This document shows positions 13,733 to 25,835 of a stretch of DNA of 64,000 bases, in pieces. The stretch lies in contig NC_134366.1 of NCBI RefSeq assembly GCF_035582795.1, forward strand, positions 136,114,756 through 136,178,755, in the 5' to 3' direction. Both the position numbers and the translations under genes were made by a program. Position 1 is the stretch's first letter; each line of letters starts with the position of its first letter. The stretch is from Mycteria americana. Lineage: Eukaryota; Chordata; Aves; Ciconiiformes; Ciconiidae. The notes below the pieces were generated by a model. The model was not told the DNA's origin. It made no database searches and was given only the letters and a program-made list of their open reading frames with translations.

Positions 13733-14949
13733 TGCCTGATCATAAACTACTGAGAACAGATTTTTTTTTCCCACAGTTTTGTGTCTCGAAAAATACCAGT
13801 CACACTACTGGCATATTTTAATAAAATTCAGTGGTAGTTTAAGCCTACTACTTTGGGAAATTTTAGGAAAAAAAATACTAAAATGTGAGTTTAATCCCTC
13901 AAAAAACATTATCTACATGCAATCACTGAAGCAATCTTAATTCAAAATAAGCCATTAAATAAAAATAAATAGATACAACTAAGAATTACTAATAAACTTC
14001 ACGAAGATATTTAACTTGCTCCAAGAGAAACCAGAATGCCACAGTATATTATGGTAAGGTAGGCAGTGAAGTCTTTCCTAGCATAACACAATGAAAAAGA
14101 ATATTCTAAGATAGAATACAAATAAAGATGTCCCCAAAAGGCCTCTCATTGCATGGTATCAGAGACGTTTAGGCTTGTTTTGCATCCACAGACCTACATT
14201 CAAGCCAGACTGGTGCTGAAGCCCAGCCAGAGGTGGCAGGGCTGAGAACATCGTCTTCTGAGAATATTAGCTACACTGCTGTACTAGCTACAAAAAGTGG
14301 TGTGACCAAACCACTCCAGCCTAGGGAGTAACCTTGGCTGATGTGGTGACACCAGAAATGCAGGTTTAATCCTGCAGATTCAAGGACTCTTATGAACTAC
14401 TCCAAGAAAACGGCAGCACAAAACAAGAGATAGTCCATACCCTCTAGTGTCACATTTCGTGTAGGGGATATAAGTTATCCAAGAAAAAAAAGATTAAAAA
14501 GAGTTCGTAACTGAATGCAGGAGATTTAGGTAAATTCCTATAAAATCCCTTTGCATAGCAAGGAACAGGGTTTGGCCAGAGGTGTATAATGGTGTTCAGG
14601 AGAGACATTCCAATAAAACCATACAAGATGTCAAACAGGAACTCAAAGTCAGAGATAAGTTTGGTCCTTTGCTCCTTGAGTTTATGAACTAGAATATTCT
14701 GGATTACCTTCAGAGCACTGATGGCTTGGTTTTGAATCCCAGCCATGTATGCCAGAAATAATTCTGTGTATCTTTTCAAAAGTCATGTTTCTTTGCACAA
14801 CAGGAACTTTTCTATCTCAGAAATCAAGCTGGTCATGCATTTTCGGCAAAACCAAATATACTATCTTGAAACCAAAACACTTTGCAGACATGTCTTGTTC
14901 TAAAAAAGAGAGACTGTGCAACGCGGCTGTTAGAGAGCATAGGATGTTC

Positions 14950-15543
14950 CTTCTTCAAGCAAGAAGCCTCACATTCACAGGCCCTGGTCCTCCTGGGAGA
15001 CTTTAATCACCCCATTACCTGTTGGAAGGGTAACACAGCAGGGCACAAGCAATCCAGGAGGTTTCTGGAAGGCATTGATGATAACTTCTTAAAACAGGTG
15101 ATCAAAGAGCCAACAAGGGGACATGGTCTGCTGTACCTCATACTTACAAACAAGAAAGAGCTGGCTGGGCATGTGAAGGTTTGCAGCAGCCTTGGCTGCA
15201 GTGATCCTGGGATGGTGGGGTTCAAGATCCTGAGAGGAGGGAGGAAAGCAAATAGCAGGATCCCCAACCCTGCACCTCAGAAGAGCAGGGAACTGCTTGG
15301 AAGAATCCCATGGGATAAAGCCCCGGAGAGAAGAGAGGTGCAGGAGAACTTCTTGATTTTTGGGGGCCACCACCTACAAGATCAGGAATTATCTATTCCC
15401 ATGCTCAGGAGGTCAAACAAAGGTGGCAGAAGGCCTGCATGGATGAACAAGGAGTTCTTGATTAAACTCAGATTTAAAAAGGAAGCATACAAGAGGTGCA
15501 AGCAGGGTCAGGTTATGCAGGAGGTGTATAGAGACACTGTCTG
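14950..15543 (+). pseudogene. CR1 ORF2 relic: endonuclease C-terminal part and linker
   Basis: About 195 codons stay open up to a TGA at 15541-15543. The APE-type endonuclease motif GDFNHP lies at 14996-15013, followed by the CR1 block RRFLEGIDDNFL and a linker with ILTNKKELAGHVKV. The linker continues towards the KEAYKRCKQG block that precedes the reverse transcriptase. In an intact element the endonuclease nicks target DNA to prime reverse transcription. The N-terminal half of the endonuclease is absent, so this piece cannot be active. It is a relic, not a host gene. Confidence 0.85.
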
Positions 15544-15559
15544 AGCATGTGGTGGGGTT

Positions 15560-16535
15560 AGGAAAGCCAAAGATCAACTGGAGTTGAACCTGATGAGGGA
15601 TGTGAAGGGCAACAGGAAAAGTTTCTACAAGTACAGAAACAGCAAAAGGAAGACTAGGGAAAATGTGGGCCTGCTGCTGAATGGGGCGGGGGACCTAGTG
15701 ACAAAGGACATGGAAAAGGCCAAGGTACTGAATGCTTTCTTTGCCACAGTCTTTACCAGTAAGATTGGCCTTCAGGAATCCCAGACCCCTGAGTGAAGGT
15801 CTGGAGCAAGGCAGACTTACCCTTGGTGGAGAAGGATCAGGTTAGGGAATATTTAAACAAGGTGGAACTTACATAATGGTTGCATGGGACCTGGCAGGAT
15901 GCATCCACAAGTGCTGAGGGAGCTGGCTGATGTCATTGCAAGGCCACTCTCAATTATCTTTGAAAGGTCAAGGTGGTTGGGGCGGTTCCTGAGGACTGGA
16001 TGTTGCTATCTTCAAGAAGGGCAAGAAGGAGGGTCTGGGGAACTACAGGCCAGACAGCCTTACCTCAACCCTAGGAAGGTGATGGTACAACTAATCCTGG
16101 AAGTAATTTCCAAACATAAGAAGGACAAGAAAGTGATTGGGAGTAGTCAGTATCGATCTATGAAGGGGCAATCATGCTTAGCCAACCTGACAGACTTCTA
16201 CAATGAGATGACTGGCTCCGTGGATGAGGGGAGAGCAGTGGATGGTGTTTATCTTGACTTTAGTAAGGCTTTTGACACAACATCTCCCATAACATCCTTA
16301 TTGACAAACTGATGAAGTACAAACTAGGTAAGTGGACAGTGAGGTGGATTGAAAACTGTCTGAACTTCCAGGCTCAAAGTGTTGTGACCTGCACCACAAA
16401 GTCCACCTGGAGGCCAGTCACAAGTGGTGTACCCCAGGTGTTAATACTGGGTCCAGTCCTGTAACATCTTCATTAATGACCTGGACACGAGACAAAGTGC
16501 ACTTTCAGCAAATTTGCAGGTGATACAAAACTGGG
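15560..16535 (+). pseudogene. CR1 ORF2 relic: reverse transcriptase domain
   Basis: Separated by stops and frameshifts from the endonuclease piece. Readable blocks in order are the NRKSFYKY segment, [12 protein letters not shown], the KGQSCLANLTDFYNEMT block, and motif A as YLDFSKAFDT, with the catalytic Asp codon GAC at 16256-16258. The catalytic FADD motif reads FAGD at 16513-16524, so the first Asp of the pair is lost. Downstream, the C-terminal [13 protein letters not shown] domain appears in another frame after a deletion near 16548. The element is dead on several counts. Confidence 0.85.
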
Positions 16536-17114
16536 AGGAATGGCTCTGCATTAGGAAAAGCGTTGCCAGCAGGTCTGGGAGGTAATGCTCCCCCTCTAGG
16601 CAGCCCTGGTGAGACACATCTTAAGTGCCGGGACTAGGTTTGGGCTCCCCAGCAGAAGAGTCTGAGGAAGGGCCATAAAGATGATTCAGGGACCAGAATA
16701 TCTGACATATGGGGAGAGAGCTGGGCCTGTTCAGCCTGGAGAAGAGAAGGCTCAGGAGGATCTTATCAATGTGTGTAAATACCTGATGGAAGGGAATGAA
16801 AAAGATGAACCCAGGCTCTTTCCAGTGGTGTCCAGTGACAGGACAAGAGGCAATGGGCACAAATTGAAATGCAGGAAATTCCTCTTAAACATAAATTGAA
16901 GTTTCACTTTTTACTGTGGGGATGGTCAAACATTGCCACAGGTTGCCCAGAGAGGCTACGGGGTCTTCATCCTTGGAGATATTCCAAACGCAGCTGGACA
17001 CTGTCTTGAGCAATCTGTTCTAGATGACCCAGCTTGAATAGGGGGTTGGGCTAGATGAGGTCCCCCAGGGATCCCAGAGGTCCCTTACAACCTCAACCAC
17101 TCTGTGATTCTATG

Positions 17115-19355
17115 AAATGTCCAGCTTTGACTTCACTCGCAATGGACTTCCACACAATCCTGTTGCTTCTGCAGTGCTTGAAAGGCACTTAGTCAAGCCC
17201 AGAACAAACAAAAGTTACAAGAGGTCCTGGAAAAATAATTGTTCTTAGCCCAGGAACTCTAAAGGACATACCACCACAAAAAAAAAAAAAAAAAAAAGGA
17301 ATTTTATCTTGAGAAGCTTAGGTATTTTCAGCATCCTGAAGAGAAGATTCAGTCCACCAAAGTTAGACTTTCCATAAAACATTCTATAAAGTGTCTTTAT
17401 CTTCACTTTATCTTATAAAGTGTCTGTGTAAAAAGCTTAGGAGTAGTCCCCAAGTCAGTCACCCAAGGTGAATCAGGCAATGTACAAATAATGATAAACC
17501 TAATATCTTTGTCTCAAAATTTCACTGTTATAAATAATAACTCAATACCACTCAAAGGATGAGTGAGGCAATTTCCTGATGGACAGTAATGTTTATTGTT
17601 ACCCCTTATTAGGCATGACATAAGACCTTAAGCAGAAAAAAAAGAAAATTTCCTCATTAACATATAAAGTATCTCTGTTGTTTTTAGCTTTTCACTATAC
17701 CTACAGCATGAAAGGGGGCAGTTTTATGGTAAAAGTTTTTCTTTTGATGAATGACCTGCAATTGTGGTAAGTGCTGCATGTCCTCATGTGACTGGTAAAA
17801 CTGTTGTACTATTCTACAATGTGCTGTATGTAAGGAACAGATGTTACAAAAACATTTACAAGGAAAGCTTTACAAATAATTTAGAGAATTTTCAAATGTC
17901 TTCTGAGGATTATCTGTCATATATTTTTGTATGTGAAGTCAGGTTCTTATCTTCAGAAATGTATCTATTCAAATAGAGTAATAAAATTTTTTAAAAAGGG
18001 CTTTAAGTCTATTCCTTAAAAACAACAACAAGAACAAGTGATATAAAAAACATAACTTAAAATGTCATTAGGTAGGATTGGTTAAACTTCTTCTGTGTAA
18101 AGCTTCTTGATAAATCAGAGATGTTCATGAAAATTCAGGAGCCGATGCCTAGGTATTTTTGAACAGGAAAAACGCAATCAAGCAAAATGCAAACAAACAA
18201 CATTCATTTATCAGCCAAAACAGGACAGAAAAGATTTTTTAAACTTTTTTTTCCAACTTTTGTCTCAGATCTCTCTGAGGGCGAAAACCTGATATTAGGC
18301 ATCCTGTGGTAACATTAGTATCTTTTTTGCCCATGATATAGCATCATGTAGTCTGTTGGGTCTCATGCTTAGGGACTAATACAGGCCTCTAACTCTTAGT
18401 CCTGGGGAGTATAATTTTGAAGAGAAAATTTAATATTTTGAGGAAAGAAATGAAATCTTTAGCTATTTGAATAGGTGTCTTTCTCTACTCTTACCGAGGC
18501 AGTTGGATTATTGGCTAGGGAAAAGTGAGATGATGAAAGAGAATACCGCTTTGCAGCATGTCCTGTCCCCACATACTTATATGTTAAAATCAGGCATACA
18601 TACATGCCTTAACACATGCATATATATGTATTATATTCCATGTGTCCGACAGTACAAAAACAACCTTCTTCTGCATTAGGAGTGAAAATGCATTCTACAA
18701 ATCAGGCTACAGCCTTTCCAGCAACTGTTTGAAAGTAATATGACTGAAGCTACATCTAGACCTCTAGTTACCAGCTTCTATGTCAAGAAAATCAAGGCTG
18801 CTAAAGTCTGCTGTGGTATCACGGGAATATGTTTGCAGGATGCTGTTTCACCAGTAGCTTTTCAGCTTGAACTGACATTTCTCACTATTCATACCCATCA
18901 ATGTCAAAAACTATATCAGGTTTTAGAGCAAAGTTTCTACATTTGCCTTAAAGGGTGTCAATCAGCCTATGTTCTGTGCAGTTAGATGGGCTCAGCGGGC
19001 AGCAGGGCTCCCAGCTGCACTGAAATACAGTCTGCACCAACACTCGTGCTAGACACCTAACCATCCTGACAGCAGCTATGCTCAGAGGAGGACACGCTTT
19101 TCCCCACACAGCTGATGCTTTCCCTCCCCGTAACTGCAATAGCTTTTCACTGGAAGTAGGAGTTAGTGTTACTATGGTAGAGTGGTTTTGCTTGTGTTTG
19201 TTGAAAGGTGTTTAATAGTAAGCACAGGGTTGAGTCAATGTGTCATCTGCCAGACTCTGTACACAACGAGTAGAAGAGAGGGAAGCTGAGCATTCAAGCT
19301 GTTTTCAAAGTGTGTCCCCTGATGATTATGGTGGGGTTGACTGGCTGCATCACCT
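17115..19355. other. unique AT-rich non-coding DNA
   Basis: No gene recognised. It contains a poly-A run at about 17277-17297 and AT-rich sequence with short ORFs only. The 17440-17960 segment is AT-rich and non-repetitive, but nothing in it identifies a function. Confidence 0.6.
17277..17297. repeat. poly-A homopolymer
   Basis: A run of about 20 adenines in unique sequence, 160 bp past the 3' end of the CR1 copy. CR1 elements do not end in poly-A, so this is more likely an independent homopolymer than a LINE tail. Confidence 0.85.
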
Positions 19356-19410
19356 CATCTCATCTCATCTCATCTCATCTCATCTCATCTCATCTCATCT
19401 CATCTCATCT
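19356..19410. repeat. (CATCT)n microsatellite, 11 perfect units
   Basis: Eleven uninterrupted CATCT units, flanked by partial units on each side. The purity suggests an actively variable pentanucleotide repeat. An open frame through it encodes only the repeat SHLI, which is a by-product. Confidence 0.97.
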
Positions 19411-22400
19411 CAACACCTTGTTTTGAGTTTGGTCCTTTGGAAGATTCTGTAGACAGGAGACACAATGGTAAAATGAAGATCTCAAACAGTTTTCAGATTG
19501 TGTTCTACAAATAAAAGAGCATCCCCGTTTTACACTCTAAAAGGGATACTCATTTAAAACAGCTCATGACAGAAAGGATTTCAGGACATTTCTGTTCTAT
19601 GTTCTAATGTTTTTGTAAATATCCACCTATTTCATCTCTATTTGGACAGTGACAGATGCTTCACCTTTTTATTAGTATTTTTCCTAAGTATACCACTGTA
19701 CACCACAGTCTGATAATGAAAACACTATATAGGTCCCAAAAGGGCAAGGTGTTTTGAGCTTGCACGTTTAAGTGGGAGTAATTAGGATGTCAACCATTCC
19801 AAGATTTCAATGTGAAACTTTAGTACTGATGGCACTAAACCTCAAAACCCTGAAAAACTACCTGCAAAGATCAAGTTGATTTCCAGGTAATAAAAAGCAA
19901 CAACTAACTCCAACCTAAATTCTTTATAACAAAACTCAGTTCCGTCACTCATAAGACTCCCATTTGACCATTTGTGTATCTGAGGATGCTTAAATGAGAT
20001 CCCAAACCAGAGATCTACTTCTAACACTGCTCCAGACAGAAACTTAGCTTTCATCTCCATGCATGAAATTTCCAGTGAGTTGAGTCCTGTAACCTTCCAC
20101 TCACCACAAACACCTAAGACAGTTAGATAATCACCAGACCTTTCCCCAACACAGAAAAGAATAAAGTATATAAGGCCTCTACCATGGCTAGTCACAGGAA
20201 GAGAAATAAACAGCTTTCATCCTATAGTTAGAAGTAGACTAACTCCAAAGAAATTAGCAAAAGGGAGCACTTAATGCAATGAACAAGCAATATTAGTCCA
20301 CTTAGAAGCTATCCATCTAGTCACCGTGTAACAGGAAATGAATTTTCAACATTTTTTTCATGGTAAAAAATTATCTGAGGGGAACAAACAGGAAAGAGGA
20401 AGATCCTACTATCAGTTTGGAAAACCTGGGGGCAAAGGTGCCTTTTTTGCTCCTTCACCTCCTTCAGGAACAAAAAGAAGAGGAATGTACTCAAGATGAA
20501 GGAACATGTCCAACTACACTCAATCCAAGGCTGCTGAGGAGTAGATCTACTCAAACTGCAACTGAAACACAAATTTCAACACAGCTTCTTCCACAAGTCG
20601 TATCCAAATTGGGGAGTGTTCACAGTATATGTTACAGTCATTAAAAATCACAGCGCACTCTTCAAGAACTAGTTTATTGTGCAAGTTCCCCAGTTTCTCT
20701 GGTGTTCGCACTGGTGGTGTTGAACTCCACCATTCAAAGAACCCAACAGAAAGCCACAGAGCGCACAAGCTTGAGGGCTTCAGGGGATGTCCTACATGCA
20801 TAAGAAAGTGTAGAAAGTATGGCTGGAAAAGGAAATTCAGTGTTTTTTCTTCCATCTTATTTTTGTGATTCCAGCAGAGCAAGATTTTCATACAGGAAGC
20901 ATTAGAGGGTTAAAGTGATCTCTTCCATCTTTATTTGTACTATTTGTAGCATACTTATCTCTTTCCACTCCTTCCTAATGCTACAGATTTACAGTGCTGA
21001 CAAAAGTAATGAATGACCTGAATTCACCTTTAAATCCCAGGAAACTTGAACAGCCTGTATCCACTGAAATAACACCGTTATTGCAACAGCTTTGGATAAT
21101 AAACTCCTAACTGGACTGACAGAAGTCTAGTCTTTGTTGAATACCTCCTCTAATCATCTCAATACAGAACAAGCTGTTTACTTTAATGTTTATTTTCTTG
21201 AAACACAACAAGACTTCATTGTTGGAATTACTGCATAAATATGGAGCTGAGAAATAGTCACTGGTGAACATTATTCATGGATGTAGAGGTCTTAAATGAT
21301 TCAGACTCTGATTCACTCACATCCTCAATAATTATTGCCACAAAAGGGAACACATTTTAAAGAACAGGATGTGAAATTCTGTTCTGAAGAATTTGTAAAA
21401 CAAAACCTCTACAGATTTTTTTTCAAGTTCACTATGAATTGTTACTGACTTCTAATAGCTCAATCAGGAGTCTTTCATTTTTAAACAACCGTGGTACATG
21501 GATTTTTTTTCATGAAAACAAAAGAGAATGCTTAGGTAACTGGAAATTTTTAGAATTACTTCAGGTCAGTTTAGACCCATTAATGCTGCGCTTCTGCTTC
21601 CATGATAATATATGGGGTTTAAGTCACTGGATTATTTTGTTGAAAGATGAGAAACTCTGTCAACATCCATAAGAGTCTTCACTCAACACTAAGCCAAAGC
21701 CTTTGGGAGATTTACTGTAAAATTCTTTGGGCCATCTATTTGAAAATAAGGAGTAGGTTTTTCCTTCTGTTCTTGATTTTAATCAGCTCTATAAGAGAAA
21801 TTTAAAATATCTTTAAAAACTCCATCACATGCAACCTAGAGAGTGGCAAACCTGAGATTTGGGTTAGGTAACTGACAAACATTTCTGTCCTCGGGCATGG
21901 CAAAGATGTTCTACAAAGTTTAGTTCAAGAGCTCTTTGGAAGTCTTAGATATTTGAACAAATATTGTTTGTGGCAGTCTTGTCTCAGAATCCCTGACTTC
22001 GTTAATCAACTGTACCATGTGGCATTACACTTTCTTTGCCATGTGGTGTTTTTCTACCTTTGGTTTTCAGTCATGCAATCAAGAGTGTTTGCAATACAAA
22101 AAGAGTGGTGATGTAAATCAACCACACAGCAAAAGGTAATTTAAGAGAATTGTTTGTATGAACTATTTGATGAATATTCCTGAATAACAAATACAGTTGT
22201 GCAGATGAAAATCAGATCACAAACCATTCATGAGCAGAGAAAGGGGCTAACATTTTGACAAACACTATCAGGTAATAATTATTCAGTTTTAACTTTGGTG
22301 TTCATTTGAACCTTTGAATGCCTATAAAATCTGAAGAAGTTTTCTCAGTCTGCTTGAGGTGTGCCCAGGTCTAATGGAGTGATGCTATAATTAAGGTTTG

Positions 22401-22510
22401 CCTCATAAGAGATTAATCTAAATAACAAAGTAACTATCTAGTATTTTTTTATATTTGCCTGGATCACCAGGAAAACAGCAACAAGTAATTTTATTTATGT
22501 CTTGTAAAAT
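19411..22510. other. unique non-coding DNA, no gene recognised
   Basis: AT-rich unique sequence. The frames around 20350-20900 overlap on both strands without any known domain. No transposon signature was identified. Confidence 0.6.
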
Positions 22511-22581
22511 GCTTTGAGCAGCAGGCTGGACTAGATGACCTCCAGGTGTCCTTTCCAACCCGCATGATACTCTGATTCTAT
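22511..22581 (+). mobile_element. CR1 LINE 3' tail fragment
   Basis: Only the last 70 bases of a CR1 copy are visible. They contain GGCTGGACTAGATGACCTCC, then TTTCCAACC and the terminal TGATTCTAT. The insertion must have been severely 5'-truncated. The sequence is diverged from the young copies in the window. Confidence 0.85.
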
Positions 22582-22703
22582 TTCCAGAGAAATCATGAGG
22601 TATGTAATGGCGTAAATCTTGCACCCGGATCAACATTTGCATAGAAACCTTATGTGTTCTTCCCTAGGTTTAATAATGTTCTACCTGATTTGCACAGGTT
22701 GTA

Positions 22704-22775
22704 TAATCATAGAAAATAGGGCTAAAAGAAGAAGGTGCATGTAGTCTGCCTCCCTTGCCTGGGTCCATCCAGTCC
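22704..22775 (-). mobile_element. old CR1-type LINE 3' tail fragment
   Basis: ATAATCATAGAAAATAGGGC, then a TAGTCTGCCTCCC block, resembles the reversed 3' end of ancient amniote CR1 (AATCATAGAATATCAGGGTTGG ... TAGTCCAACCCCC). It lies tail-to-tail with the fragment about 120 bp upstream. High divergence leaves some doubt. Confidence 0.5.
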
Positions 22776-23220
22776 ATGATAATCATTTCATTATGAGGCT
22801 GGCATCTATAATAATTCAATAATGCAAGTTCTGTTAGTGCCATCGGACTCCAAATGGGCGATTAAAGAGAAAGTTTATTCCATTTATATCCAAAATATAT
22901 CCATTTAATTTCATACATTTGGCAGTATACATCTTGATTATGAAAAGCTTGGGATGATACAAGATTCATTTATTCACTAAAGATTATTCCCTAGGAAGTG
23001 TCCTATCACCATTCAAGAGCAGTAACGCTACAGCTACTTTCATTGAGTGGACAGAGATTTCTGATGACTGACAAGGTGTTGGTTTTGGGTGGTTTTGGTT
23101 TGTTGAGGGTTTTTTTGCTCTGAGAACATAGTCAAAACAGAGGACAGAAAATATATGTCATGATAAACAACGAGACAAGACAGCAAGAATGTGTAAGGCT
23201 GGAATGTAAGAAATGGAGAA

Positions 23221-23785
23221 TGTTGTGGTTTAGCCCCAGCCAGCAGCTAAGCACCACGCAGCCGCTCGCTCACTCCCTCCCCGGTGGGATGGGGGAGAGA
23301 ATCGGAAGAGCAAAAGTGAGAAAACTCGAGGGTTGAGATAAAGACAGTTTAATAGGTAAAGCAAAAGCCATGCACACAGGCAAAGCAAAGCAAGGAATTC
23401 ACTCGCTGCTTCCCATGGGCAGGCAGGTGTTCAGCCATCTCCAGGAAAGCAGGGCTCCATCACACGTAATGGTTACTTGGGAAGACAAACGCCATCACTC
23501 CAAATGTCCCCCCTTCCTTCTTCTTCCCCAGCTTTCTATACTGAGCATGACGTCATGTGGTATGGAATAGCCCTTTGGTCAGTTTGGATCAACTGTCCTG
23601 GCTGTGTCCCCTCCCAGCTTCTTCTGCACCTGGCAGAGCACGGGAAGCTGAAAAGTCCTTGACTGGTGCAGCAACAACTAAAACATCCCTGTATTATCAA
23701 CACTGTTTTCAGCACAAATTCAAAATATAGCCTCATACCAGCCACTATAAAGAAAATTAACTCTATCTCAGCTGAAACCAGGACA
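23221..23785 (-). mobile_element. solo LTR of an ERVL-like endogenous retrovirus (copy 1)
   Basis: A 565 bp LTR starts TGTTGTGGTTTAGCCCCAGC and ends CCAGGACA (TG...CA ends). It is flanked by a perfect 5 bp target duplication, GAGAA at 23216-23220 and 23786-23790. Five-base duplications fit the ERVL class. Transcriptional sense is the minus strand: a TATA-like CAGTATAGAAAG lies at 23532-23543, and an ATTAAA polyadenylation signal lies about 185 bp downstream (TTTAAT on plus at 23348-23353). There is no internal viral sequence, so this is a solo LTR left by recombination. It carries a CRE palindrome in U3. Its central block differs from copy 2 at 29370. Confidence 0.9.
23548..23555. promoter_or_regulatory. 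CRE palindrome in LTR U3
   Basis: A perfect TGACGTCA, the consensus for CREB/ATF factors, lies just upstream (in the minus-strand sense) of the TATA-like element of the solo LTR. The matching site in the second LTR reads TGACACCC and is lost. Actual factor binding is inference. Confidence 0.5.
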
Positions 23786-25835
23786 GAGAAGAAAACAGTT
23801 GCAGTGGTTCAGGGGAGAAAAGTGGTAAGGGAAAACAAGTGGTGATACTGAGGCTCAGATAAAAAAGGGTTGTGAAACATTAAACCCATAGATGTAAAGA
23901 AGACTGTGCTAAATCTTTGGCAAGGCATCCAGTCATTCCAGCATGTCTAATCATCAGACAAAAAATTCATAAATTGTCTTATACAGATATATGATTTCCA
24001 TAATTTAAGATATTTCAGTAAAAATTTTTTTAAAGCTTTGGTTTCAGCCCCAGGGTTTGGGATTTTTTTTCTTTAGGTTTTCTAGGGCTGGCACATCACT
24101 GGGACAATGAATCCTTCCTGAGTGCATCTGCGTGTTTTAACATTGTTTTCAGATGCAGGCAGATGTCATCTGTCATCCTGCTGTCTATCAAGGCAGACAA
24201 CACACAGGAAGATGTGATAAGCTCAAAAATTACAGAGTGAACAGTATTGCTCAGCTTCAGTTCTTCACCAAAAACATAAGCTATCCTTTTCTCCTGTTTT
24301 AGCTCCCTCTTACTGATCCAAGGACTCTTTGTTTTGTATGAAGCATACAAATATGTTAAATTTGAAAGCTATTCTAAATAGCTATTCTGCTTCTAAACTT
24401 CTTGGTCTCATCACATTTTGAAAATAAAATATATACAGTCTGCAGCCACTCTTCCAGGGATTAGAGAAAGGATAAACATTCAGAGAACATGGAAGACTTC
24501 TCTGAAAATCATGTCAACTTGTTCATGGATATTTTTAAATTCAATTCAGATTCATTGTTTTGAAAAACCCTAATTTTTTTGTTTGCACATAACTGTTGCC
24601 TTTATGTACGCTTCTATTTTAAACAAAACTGCAATGGATCAATAGCCATAAGGTTTAACAGATTCCTAACAAGAAGGTACGTGTTCTGTATTTTTATCCA
24701 AAATTCCCAATCTAAGTACATCCAGAAAAGATGCACATCGGCCAAGTTTCCCGAACCAGAATTGCAGACCTGAACATTATCTAAAGTTAGATCACCATGC
24801 TGTATTCACTACCCAGATCTTGTCATCTTCCTCTCTCTCTTCCTATTCTGAGATAGTCAAACAGTAATTCCAAATCTAAACTGTTAGTAGGGAAAGTATG
24901 GAATTTACATCCAATACCGCAATTCAATTCTTCTTTGTGTAACATCAGAAATTTGCACCTAGAAAATGTGGACTTAGAAAAATGTGAAGATTTTGGCTGT
25001 GAAGGATCTTCAGCTTAAAATGTTGATCCTGAAGTGAGTCAGTTGCCCATCCCTTTAGAGATCATGGAGGAACCCTGGACTTGTACTATTTGCTCAGTTA
25101 ATGTAAATTGGAGTATTTTATTCAATTTGTTTGAAATCAGTCTTACCAAGGTGAAATGTGCTGCAAAGTGATACAAAAGGAAGTCAGTGGATACAAGAAA
25201 AAGAAATTGAACTGAACAACACACTAATCCAAGTTCTCCTAAGAAAACTATATTTAAACTATACCTATCTATAATCATACGACCGTTTCTGTTGTTACTG
25301 AACATTCACACATCCCATTTTGTCAGTAAAATAGCAGCACGTAGGAGCTTCCCCTGGTTTTCATGTCTCTCTCGTACCTAGCAAGTCTGAGGGTTGCTTT
25401 TCCCCTCCCACCGCCGCCCAGGACCTCTCTCCACACAAGTGGGTTGTTCTGCCTCTCTAAGTGGGTACAAAACTTGGGCTGTCAAGTTTTCTTCCACCAG
25501 TTTCTTCAGCTGACAGTCTTTCAGCTATGATTCAGCCTCCAGCAGATGAATTGAGATTTGCCTGGAACCTACCTCCCGATTTATACTATCTGTTGTGCTT
25601 TTTTTTTTTAAATTACCAGAATTTGAGGTGAAGTTTTCAAAAGGTACGGCGGGACAGCTGATACTACCGTTGTTACTCTCCGTGTGACAGTTTGTACTTC
25701 ACTCAGCCTTAGATAATTTTCTTCCAGAAAGCTGCACCTAACAATTACTTTTGGTGTCTGTTGCAGAGCTGTCAGCCCTGCATCAGCTGTCAGGAGGCTG
25801 AATTTCACTCCGTCTGTGCCTTATCCCCACGGCCC

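Larger units (their letters stand above)
8672..14924. other. unique non-coding DNA, no gene recognised
   Basis: No recognisable coding gene. It contains two MIR-like relics and an AT-rich stretch at 13600-14000 carrying homeodomain-type core motifs, all listed separately. 8900-9430 is C/T-rich but not CpG-rich. A 109-codon open frame on the minus strand at 14450-14779 has no ATG at its start and no family I recognise. Confidence 0.6.
14925..17114 (+). mobile_element. CR1 LINE, long 5'-truncated copy with internal deletion
   Basis: This avian CR1 retrotransposon copy runs from the endonuclease part of ORF2 to a recognisable 3' end (TTCCAACC-type block replaced by TTACAACCTCAACCACTCTG, then TGATTCTATGA at 17105-17114). 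ORF2 is broken into several frames. Compared with the sister copy at 51862-53811, about 270 bp between the FADD-type motif and the C-terminal domain is missing, with the junction near 16548. A 20-base A run follows at 17277, about 160 bp beyond the CR1 end, so it is not its tail. The 5' end near 14925 is approximate because homology fades into the flank. Confidence 0.93.

Noticed and set aside
14450..14779. 109-codon minus-strand frame next to the CR1
   Set aside because: It starts at a TTG directly after a stop. It has no recognised family and no CR1 similarity.
17277..17297. Poly-A run as the tail of the preceding LINE or of a retrocopy
   Set aside because: CR1 ends at TGATTCTATGA 160 bp earlier and does not use poly-A tails. 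No mRNA-like sequence precedes the run.
20546..20891. 114-codon minus-strand frame
   Set aside because: No recognised domain, and it overlaps an open frame on the other strand. I could not link it to a transposase or host gene.
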